Below, in pieces: positions 1 to 5,068 of a DNA stretch of 5,068 bases; the stretch's first letter is position 1, and every line of letters starts with the position of its first letter. This DNA comes from a bacterium (GTDB lineage: Archaea; Nanoarchaeota; Nanoarchaeia; Woesearchaeales; UBA10216). The notes under the pieces were generated by a model. It saw only the letters and a list, made by a program, of their open reading frames with translations, was not told the origin of the DNA and did not search any database. The translations under genes and the position numbers were made by a program. The stretch lies in the NCBI GenBank assembly GCA_024206195.1, contig JAAGZO010000215.1:1-5068 (forward strand). The letters run 5' to 3'.

Positions 1-1
1 A

Positions 2-3000
2 CTCGTTCAAGTAAAACCTCTACAACCTGTTTCTGCTCCTATCAAGAACAGTCTAACAAACAAAAATCAAATAGTAGTAGATATGACTGCCATTTCGAGT
101 CCTACAAATGGAGGATCTCCTATCATATCTTACGAGCTACAGTACGATAACAATTCAGGTGGAATTACTTATACAACATTAGTAGGTGCCTCAGCTACTC
201 CATCAATGGCTTTGCAATATACACTTTCTTCTCTTATCTCAGGCAAGTCTTATATGTTCAAGTATAGAGGAATAAACATATATGGAGATGGTGTATTCTC
301 TAACCCTACTACTATCGTCGCTGGAAATATTCCTTCTCAACCAAGTTCTCCAACGGTTTCTTATTCGTCATCAGATATTAAGATAACATGGACAGACTCG
401 TCAGATATGGGCGGGTTGAGTGCTACAAAATACAGAGTAAAGGTGAAACTAACAGACGGAAGTTACAAAGAAGACACGACGAACTGCGATGGTACAGATT
501 CTACAATAAAAACAAACAAGTACTGTGATATACCTATGTCAGTGTTCTGGACTACTCCTTATTCGTTTAAGCTTAATGATGCAGTAGTAGCAAAAGTGGA
601 AGTAGAAAATAGTCTCGGATGGTCAGCTCAATCAAATGACAGTAACACTAATATAGTTACTCTTCTGAAACCAACTACTCCTTCCTCATCTCCTACAAAT
701 GGAAGCACAACAACTGAGTCTCAGATTGAACTTAACATTACTCCTATTTCATCTTCACCTGAAAATGGTGGAAGTCCTATCAACAATTATACTATAGAAT
801 GGGATAATGGCACAACTAAGTCAACATGGACTAAAGTTACTCCTTCAAATTTCACTTCGACTTCTTTAACACTAAAAAGCCCAAGTTTCACAATCAACTC
901 AGGTACCACATACTACTTCAAATATAGTGCTAGTAACATTTATGGAGACAGTAGTTTCTCTGGTGAAACATCTATTCTAGCCGCAGTAATTCCTACACAG
1001 CCACAGTCAGTAGTAACTTCTAATGAGTCAGATGGATCTGTAAAAATCTCATGGAATGCTCCCTCGAATATCGGTGCTACTTCAAATGTATCAATCCTAG
1101 AATATCAAGCACAAGTAAAAGCATCAGACAATAACTACTACAGCTTAGCATCATGTGGTAACATTTCGAGTACAAGTTGTAGTATTTCTATGAGCACTTT
1201 CTTCAAGTCTCCATATAATTTAGTCCTAGGAAATGATATAGTAGCAGAAGTAAAAGCAAGAAATGTCTTAGGATGGGGTTCATATTCTTCTGCAAGTTCT
1301 ACTAATGCTTCGACTAAATCTCTTCCTCAAACTCCAACTACTCCTCCAATTAGAAACTCAAGCACTTCTCAAACTAATATCTTTGTCGATATAACTTCAC
1401 TAACTTCTACCCAAACTGGTCTATCACCTATTTTATCGTATAATCTACAATGGGATCAGGGTGTTCCTGGATATTATACTAATTATGCCGGATATGATAA
1501 TGATAATACTAATCTTAATTTCAATATTTCTTCAGGTATCATTTCAGGTAAAACTTATTCTTTCAAATACAGAGCCAAGAATATATACGGATGGGGTGCT
1601 TTTTCTAGTGTTACCTCAATAATAGCTGCTACTATTTCTTCCACTCCCTCCGCAGTTTCAGTTACAGACTCAGGTTCAGATGTCAAATTCTCTTGGACAG
1701 CTCCTAACTCAGGAGGAAATACAATTTCTAACTACAAGATCACAATATCCACAGACAATGGTTCAAGCTATGCTGAGATTTTATCTAACTGTGATGGAAC
1801 AGATAGTACAATCAAACTTCAGTTATTCTGTACTGTTCCGATGTCACTTCTGAATTCTTCTCCTTACAGCTGTACTCCTGGTCAGCTTATAAGAGCAAAA
1901 ATAAAAGCCGAAAATAGTATTGGTTGGTCAGCTGAGTCGACTCCTAACACTACTGGATCTTTATGTCAGACAGTTCCTTCGATTCCTAGTAGTGTTCCAA
2001 GTAAAGGAGTAAGCACATCTATGAGTCAGGTAGAAGTTGATATAGCTCCACTAAGCACAGGTTCAGAGACAGGGTACTCTACAATAACAGGTTATGAAAT
2101 AAGTTGGGACCAAGGAAAATCATCATACCTTTCTTTAATTGGATTATCTACAAACTTCACTAAAACTTCTTACTTAATCACATCAGGTATCTCTGTTGGA
2201 GTTACATATGCTTTCAAATATAGAGCGAAAAATATTCATGGATGGGGCGACTACTCCAGTCCTGGATCTATATTGGCAGCTTCTCCTCCTAATAAAATGT
2301 CTACTATCACATTTTCGATCACTGGTACTCAGCTCACACTCAATTGGCTCAAACCATCTGCTAATGGTTCCGATATTACAGCTTATTCAATCAGGATTCA
2401 ACAAAAAGATGGCTTTTTCTCTCCCACCGCAAGCTGCGATACTTCGATTCCTAACAATCTAGTCACCACTTTCAGCTGCACTTTCGATCAAAGTATCTTA
2501 TCTTCTACTCCTTACAACCTACTCCAGGGAGACTATATTATAGTAAAAGCTTCTGCAACAAACAGCATAGGCACAGGTCCCTTCTCAGATATCAATACCA
2601 CAAGTCCTAAAATCATGATAGCTCCACCAACGCCTACATCACCTATAACTGACGGTTCAAGTACTAACGAAACTCAAATCGATCTGAATATTCCTAATCC
2701 TTCTAATGATGGTGGAAGTCCTATCACAAGTTATAATCTCCAATGGAATTCCTGTTCTGGTTCTACATTTACTCCAGTAACAAGTATTACATATCCAAAT
2801 CTCAATCAGAACATCCTTCACACTGATTCTTCTATAACCTCTGGTGTCACGTGTCAATACAAATATACTCTAACCAACATAGTTGGAACAAGCTTAGAAT
2901 CACCAGTTGTTTCGATTTTAGCATCAACTATTCCTGATAAAATGTCCATACCTACTCTTACTGTAATAGGAAAAAATATCGAAGTTACAGTACTAAAACC

Positions 3001-5068
3001 TAATGAAAGAGGATCTAGTATTACGAGTTACATCTTCCAAATAAAAGATAGTATCAATGTTTTCAATACAGTCTCTAACTGCTCAATTGATCTTGTCACT
3101 TTCAAGTGTACTTTCTCTATGAGTGATATGTTGAGCACTCCATTCTCTCTAACTACATCAAATGATATTGTAAGTCAGGTGTCTGCAGTAAATTCGAATG
3201 GTCAAGGCTCTTATTCGGACCCTAGTACTCCATTCTCTGTTCAATCTCTTCCATCAACTCCTGTTGCTCCTGGTGTAGGGTCTAATACAAAGGATAATCA
3301 AGCTGAAATTACGATTACACACTTAACAGGTATCAGCACAGGCAACTCTGCTATACTTTCTTATCAAATAGAATGTGATTCTGCAGGAAATAATGCTTTT
3401 TCAGTTGTTACTGGTAACCATCCTGCTTCTACATTTTTAGGTACTTCTTATACATACACTGGTCTTTCAAAAGGATCTACATATAACTGCAAGTACAAAG
3501 CAATAAATGTATATGGTTCATCACCATATTCTTCATCAACTGCATATAAAACAGCGACTATACCAGATCAGATGAGTCCTCTAGTATCGTTAAACAATGG
3601 TCCAAATGTGAAGATAACATTTGGCTTACCAGATAATAAAGGAGATAGTATTACATCAGTATATATTTTAATTCAGCAAAAAGACGGAGGATTTTCGAGT
3701 ATTTCAGGATGCAACTCAGCAAATCCTGGTATGGGTAATTTAATCACAAATCTGAACTGCTCATTTAGTATGAGTGAGCTATTAAAATCTCCGTTCAATC
3801 TTCTCAAGGACGATTATGTGTATGTTAAAGCAGCAGCAGAGAATTCATATGGCAAGGGAGCTTACTCGATTCTTAATACTAGTTCTAATGCTGCTATAAT
3901 GAAAAAAATTCCTGACACTCCTTCGAATGCTCCTTCTACATCTTCTGTGACTAAAACTCAGGTAGTTATAGCTATGACAGCTGTAAGTTCTCCTAACGAC
4001 GGTGGAAGTTCTGTTACTTCTTATAACTTACAGTATGACAATGCAACTAATGGCGTAACATGGACAGATCTAGTTGGCTACAGTCCCGACTCAACGAATC
4101 TTACTTTCACAAAGACAGGTCTATCTACTGGTTCTCAGTATAAATTCAGATACAGAGTAAAAAATGTTCATGGATGGTCATCATCTTTCTCACCAATTTT
4201 ATCTGTATATGCAGCAGTTACTCCTTCTCAACCTACAACTGTTACAACTTCACTAGTAGGAACTGACGTAAAAGTATCCTGGGATTTATCAGACGATGGA
4301 GGATTACCAATTACTAAATACGAAATAAAATTCCAAGATAACACAAGTGCTTATAAGCTAGAAACGACAAACTGTGATGGAACGCAATCCTCGATCATTT
4401 CTCAAAAATACTGTCTAATTCCTATGCTTTCTCTAGCAAGTTCTCCTTTATCTTTACCACTTGATACTCTTTTAGTAGGTAAAGTTTCTGCAACAAATAT
4501 CATAGGAACTTCGACGAGTTCATCTCCTAATACGACAGGAATAAAAGTCCAAGGAAAACCTCTTTCGCCACCTTCTATTCCTACTGAAGGAACAAACACT
4601 AACGACTCTCAGATTGAAGTAGATTATACTGCATTAGTCAGTCCTAATACCGGATATAGCTCAGTAACGTCTTACTCTCTTGAGTGGGACTCAGGAAGCA
4701 ATGGATTATCTTTTACTCCTCTAGTTGGTTACTCATCAGACTCATTAAATTTAACATATACCAAGATAGGTCTAACAAGTGGTCAGAACTACATATTCAA
4801 ATACAGAGCTAAGAACATATATGGATGGGGTCCATATTCCTCAGATGTTACCATAAAAGCCTCAACGATACCCTCTAAGCTTAGTCTTCCCCCTACAACT
4901 ACTAATGATAACACTAATGTCAAAATCTCTTGGGGAGTTGCATATGACGGAGGTGAAACCATATCAGAATACAAGATAGAAATAAAACAAAAGAATAATA
5001 GTTTCAGTCAAGTCTCTAGTTGTCTAGGAACTAATGCTACTATCATATCTAATAGAGAATGCTTAGTA
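2..5068 (+). CDS. Internal part of a giant fibronectin type III-repeat protein (both ends missing)
   Basis: The reading frame starting at base 2 is open without a stop for 1689 codons to the last base. There is no start region: the first in-frame ATG (83) falls inside a domain, and coding similarity to the repeat extends upstream of it. The product is a chain of alternating FN3-like domains, A (about 103 residues) and B (about 113 residues), with eight A, seven full B and one partial B. Ser plus Thr make up about a third of the residues (32 of 103 in the seventh A). All 22 cysteines occur in even numbers within single domains, and N-x-S/T sequons are common (for example codons at 149, 734, 806, 848), which suggests a secreted, surface or lumenal glycoprotein. 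Arg is encoded by AGA apart from one AGG. FN3 domains normally mediate binding or act as spacers, and no enzyme domain, signal peptide or membrane segment is visible. The style resembles large ciliate FN3 proteins. The specific function is unknown. Confidence 0.93.
17..328 (+). repeat. FN3-like domain A1
   Basis: This is a complete type A domain of 104 residues. It opens with a P-x-x-P linker, then a hydrophobic strand Q-I-V-V-D-M-T. The N-G-G-S-P-I turn leads into strand C (S-Y-E-L-Q-Y-D). Strand F, from the Phe codon at 257, reads F-K-Y-R-G-I-N-I-Y-G-D-G. It has no Trp in the usual strand-B place, which is true of all the A domains, and no cysteine. A sequon N-N-S starts at 149. The tyrosine-rich strand ending in N-x-x-G is the classic FN3 strand F/G signature. 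Confidence 0.78.
329..670 (+). repeat. FN3-like domain B1, class I, one Cys pair
   Basis: This is a complete type B domain of 114 residues. It begins I-P-S-Q-P. Strand B is I-K-I-T-W with the canonical FN3 Trp, and strand C is K-Y-R-V-K-V. The cysteines at 485 and 524 are separated by 12 residues, within N-C-D-G-T and Y-C-D-I-P-M-S. The last strands read A-K-V-E-V-E-N-S-L-G-W-S. The Cys pair brackets the C'-to-E region of the FN3 fold and probably forms a local disulfide. Confidence 0.82.
671..988 (+). repeat. FN3-like domain A2
   Basis: This type A domain has 106 residues, the longest A in the window. It has an N-G-G-S-P-I turn, strand C Y-T-I-E-W-D-N-G and strand F from 917 reading F-K-Y-S-A-S-N-I-Y-G-D-S. 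The extra length lies in a Ser/Thr-rich loop between strands C and F. It carries several potential N-glycosylation sites (codons 734, 806, 848) and no cysteine. Confidence 0.78.
989..1324 (+). repeat. FN3-like domain B2, class I, shortened Cys loop
   Basis: This type B domain has 112 residues. Strand B is V-K-I-S-W with the conserved Trp. The segment before strand C (I-L-E-Y-Q-A-Q-V) is a few residues longer than in the other B domains. The Cys pair at 1154 and 1178 encloses only seven residues, the shortest loop in the array, and the N-C-D-G-T signature is degraded to S-C-G-N. The S-M-S motif and the strand A-E-V-K-A-R-N-V-L-G-W-G are kept. Confidence 0.8.
1325..1633 (+). repeat. FN3-like domain A3
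   Basis: This type A domain has 103 residues. Its turn is of the T-G-x-S-x-I kind instead of N-G-G-S-P-I. Strand C is Y-N-L-Q-W-D-Q-G, and strand F from 1562 is the near-consensus F-K-Y-R-A-K-N-I-Y-G-W-G. A short acidic/Asn run, D-N-D-N-T-N (1496-1513), sits in the loop between strands. There is no cysteine. Confidence 0.82.
1634..1975 (+). repeat. FN3-like domain B3, class I, two Cys pairs
   Basis: This type B domain has 114 residues. Strand B is V-K-F-S-W and strand C is N-Y-K-I-T-I. The usual Cys pair is at 1790 and 1829 (12 residues between, N-C-D-G-T-D-S-T-I-K as in B1). It is the only B with two more cysteines: at 1871, in P-Y-S-C where other copies have P-Y-N-L, and at 1964, in the C-terminal linker G-S-L-C-Q. 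Since both are gained in one domain, a second disulfide tying the linker to the domain core is likely. The late strand is A-K-I-K-A-E-N-S-I-G-W-S. Confidence 0.84.
1976..2284 (+). repeat. FN3-like domain A4
   Basis: This type A domain has 103 residues. It has a T-G-Y-S-T-I turn, strand C Y-E-I-S-W-D-Q-G and strand F from 2213 reading F-K-Y-R-A-K-N-I-H-G-W-G-D-Y-S. It is most like A3 in its D-Q-G hairpin and carries no cysteine. A sequon N-F-T lies in the strand E region. Confidence 0.82.
2285..2623 (+). repeat. FN3-like domain B4, class II, one Cys pair
   Basis: This type B domain has 113 residues and is the first of a divergent central group. Its linker is P-P-N-K-M-S instead of I-P-S-Q-P. 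Strand B still has Trp (L-T-L-N-W). Strand C reads I-R-I-Q-Q-K-D-G-F, closely shared with B6. The Cys pair at 2435 and 2477 encloses 13 residues, and the second Cys is in S-C-T-F, without the I-P-M-S motif. The late strand ends N-S-I-G-T-G instead of G-W-S. Confidence 0.78.
2624..2929 (+). repeat. FN3-like domain A5 with an extra Cys pair
   Basis: This type A domain has 102 residues and a D-G-G-S-P-I turn. Unlike A1-A4 it has two cysteines. One (2753) lies just after strand C (Q-W-N-S-C). The other (2852) is at the position of the strand-F Tyr, two residues before the aromatic of the Y-K-Y core. Strand F is degenerate (Y-K-Y-T-L-T-N-I-V-G-T) and lacks R-A-K and G-W-G. Strands C and F are neighbours in the FN3 sheet, so a C-F disulfide is plausible. 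Confidence 0.74.
2930..3250 (+). repeat. FN3-like domain B5, class II, shortest B
   Basis: This type B domain has 107 residues, the shortest complete one. It begins I-P-D-K-M-S. The strand-B Trp is lost (I-E-V-T-V-L-K-P). The Cys pair at 3080 and 3107 encloses eight residues, with the second Cys in K-C-T-F-S-M-S. The late strand reads S-Q-V-S-A-V-N-S-N-G-Q-G. It keeps the FN3 pattern of alternating hydrophobics but is the most eroded B in the window. Confidence 0.74.
3251..3559 (+). repeat. FN3-like domain A6 with an extra Cys pair
   Basis: This type A domain has 103 residues and a T-G-N-S-A-I turn. One cysteine (3374) replaces the strand-C aromatic (Y-Q-I-E-C-D). The second (3488) replaces the strand-F Phe (Y-N-C-K-Y-K-A-I-N-V-Y-G). 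The pair joins the same two strands as in A5 but uses different positions, so the two domains may have gained their disulfides separately. The end is G-S-S-P-Y-S instead of G-W-G. Confidence 0.76.
3560..3910 (+). repeat. FN3-like domain B6, class II, longest Cys loop
   Basis: This type B domain has 117 residues, the longest in the window. The linker is I-P-D-Q-M-S. The strand-B Trp is replaced (V-K-I-T-F). Strand C continues into I-Q-Q-K-D-G-G-F as in B4. The Cys pair at 3710 and 3758 encloses 15 residues, with the second Cys in N-C-S-F-S-M-S. The late strand reads V-K-A-A-A-E-N-S-Y-G-K-G. It is clearly closest to B4. Confidence 0.8.
3911..4219 (+). repeat. FN3-like domain A7
   Basis: This type A domain has 103 residues and no cysteine, so the sequence returns to the ordinary A form after A5 and A6. 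It has a D-G-G-S-S-V turn, strand C Y-N-L-Q-Y-D-N and strand F from 4145 reading F-R-Y-R-V-K-N-V-H-G-W-S. A loop L-V-G-Y-S-x-D-S-x-N-L-T is shared with A8. Confidence 0.82.
4220..4558 (+). repeat. FN3-like domain B7, class I, one Cys pair
   Basis: This type B domain has 113 residues. It begins T-P-S-Q-P, and strand B again has Trp (V-K-V-S-W). The D-G-G-L-P-I-T-K-Y segment is a good FN3 strand B-C turn. The Cys pair at 4373 and 4412 encloses 12 residues, within N-C-D-G-T and Y-C-L-I-P-M as in B1. The last strand departs from the others, reading G-K-V-S-A-T-N-I-I-G-T-S without G-W-S. Confidence 0.82.
4559..4867 (+). repeat. FN3-like domain A8
   Basis: This type A domain has 103 residues. It has an N-T-G-Y-S-S-V turn, strand C Y-S-L-E-W-D-S-G, and the loop L-V-G-Y-S-S-D-S-L-N-L-T shared with A7. 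Strand F from 4796 is the full consensus F-K-Y-R-A-K-N-I-Y-G-W-G-P-Y-S. There is no cysteine. Confidence 0.84.
4868..5068 (+). repeat. FN3-like domain B8, cut by the window end
   Basis: Only the first 67 residues are present. The linker is I-P-S-K-L-S. Strand B has Trp (V-K-I-S-W), and D-G-G-E-T-I-S-E-Y-K-I-E-I forms the turn and strand C. The Cys pair at 5021 and 5060 encloses 12 residues, the same spacing as B1, B3 and B7. The I-P-M-S motif and last strands should lie just past the window if the pattern holds. Confidence 0.8.

Larger units (their letters stand above)
17..5068 (+). repeat. Tandem array of eight A+B double-FN3 units, about 650 bp period
   Basis: The A domains begin at about 17, 671, 1325, 1976, 2624, 3251, 3911 and 4559, giving periods of 654, 654, 651, 648, 627, 660 and 648 bases, all multiples of three. 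The B domains begin at about 329, 989, 1634, 2285, 2930, 3560, 4220 and 4868. Boundaries were set at the Pro-rich linkers: A-to-B is typically I-P-S/D-x-x, and B-to-A is P-x-x-P. The repeat is clear in protein but weak in DNA: identical peptides are spelled with different synonymous codons, so the copies are old. Codons 2-16 match the end of a preceding B, so the array continues upstream. It also continues downstream. Confidence 0.9.

Noticed and set aside
83..85. First in-frame ATG as a possible translation start.
   Set aside because: It falls inside strand B of domain A1, and codons 2-82 already match the expected linker and strand of the repeat, so the protein begins upstream of the window.
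1496..1513. D-N-D-N-T-N run in A3, which looks like a calcium-binding loop.
   Set aside because: It is not followed by the Gly/hydrophobic/Glu positions of an EF-hand or dockerin loop and is not repeated in the other A domains.
2196..2462. An ATG-started open frame of 88 codons in another + frame.
   Set aside because: It lies fully within A4-B4 coding sequence, the product has no recognisable feature, and the overlapping frame shows clear conserved domain motifs.
2657..2857. Open frame of 66 codons on the - strand.
   Set aside because: It is antisense to domain A5. The product shows no family pattern and its length is expected by chance opposite a stop-free gene.
3638..3646. A K-G-D tripeptide in B6, resembling an integrin-recognition motif.
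   Set aside because: It occurs once, in the strand B-C turn and not the F-G loop where such motifs act in FN3 domains. No other copy has it, and integrin partners are not expected in a protist of this type.
4402..4599. Open frame of 65 codons on the - strand.
   Set aside because: It is antisense to the end of B7 and start of A8, with no family pattern, and is explained as a shadow of the main gene.
4789..4974. Open frame of 61 codons on the - strand with some hydrophobic runs.
   Set aside because: It is antisense to A8-B8. The hydrophobic stretch arises from the reverse complement of Ser/Gly/Thr-rich codons.
2..5068. Promoters, terminators, tRNA/rRNA genes, CRISPR arrays or mobile elements.
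   Set aside because: The window is coding from end to end. The only repeats are diverged protein domains of about 650 bases, with no short exact direct repeats and spacers, no inverted-repeat ends and no transposase motif.

Overview
The whole window is the inside of one very large protein-coding gene read on the + strand. The frame that starts at base 2 is open for 1689 consecutive codons, from base 2 to base 5068. It has no stop, no true start, and no detectable intron, intergenic spacer or RNA gene, so both ends of the gene lie outside the window.

The encoded protein is a Ser/Thr/Asn/Pro-rich tandem array of fibronectin type III (FN3)-like domains. Two domain types alternate strictly. Type A is about 103 residues and ends in a strand of the form Y-x-F-K-Y-R-A-K-N-I-Y-G-W-G. 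Type B is about 113 residues and carries a cysteine pair (usually N-C-D-G-T ... Y-C-x-I-P-M-S), followed by an A-K-V-x-A-x-N-S-x-G-W-S strand. One A+B unit is about 650 bases (627-660, always a multiple of three). The window holds eight A domains, seven complete B domains and the first 67 residues of an eighth B. The first five codons are the tail of a further B.

All 22 cysteines occur in even numbers within single domains, and N-glycosylation sequons are frequent. This points to an extracellular, surface or lumenal protein with disulfide-stabilised domains. No signal peptide, transmembrane segment, anchor or catalytic domain lies in the window, so location and function beyond a repetitive extracellular-type scaffold cannot be read.

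The organism is probably a microbial eukaryote. A-T-rich DNA (about 36% G+C by hand sampling), nearly exclusive AGA for arginine, and giant FN3 arrays with this motif style recall ciliates. However, Gln is only CAA/CAG, Cys only TGT/TGC and Trp only TGG, with no in-frame TAA, TAG or TGA. The gene therefore fits the standard code, as in heterotrichs such as Stentor, and shows no sign of the reassigned codes of Tetrahymena, Paramecium, Oxytricha or Euplotes. The assignment is an inference.

Within the array, the central B4-A5-B5-A6-B6 stretch differs from the flanks. It has a K/Q-M-S linker, loss of the strand-B Trp in two B domains, and extra cysteine pairs in A5 and A6. No novel multi-gene system is visible; the points of interest are the architecture and evolution of this repeat protein.
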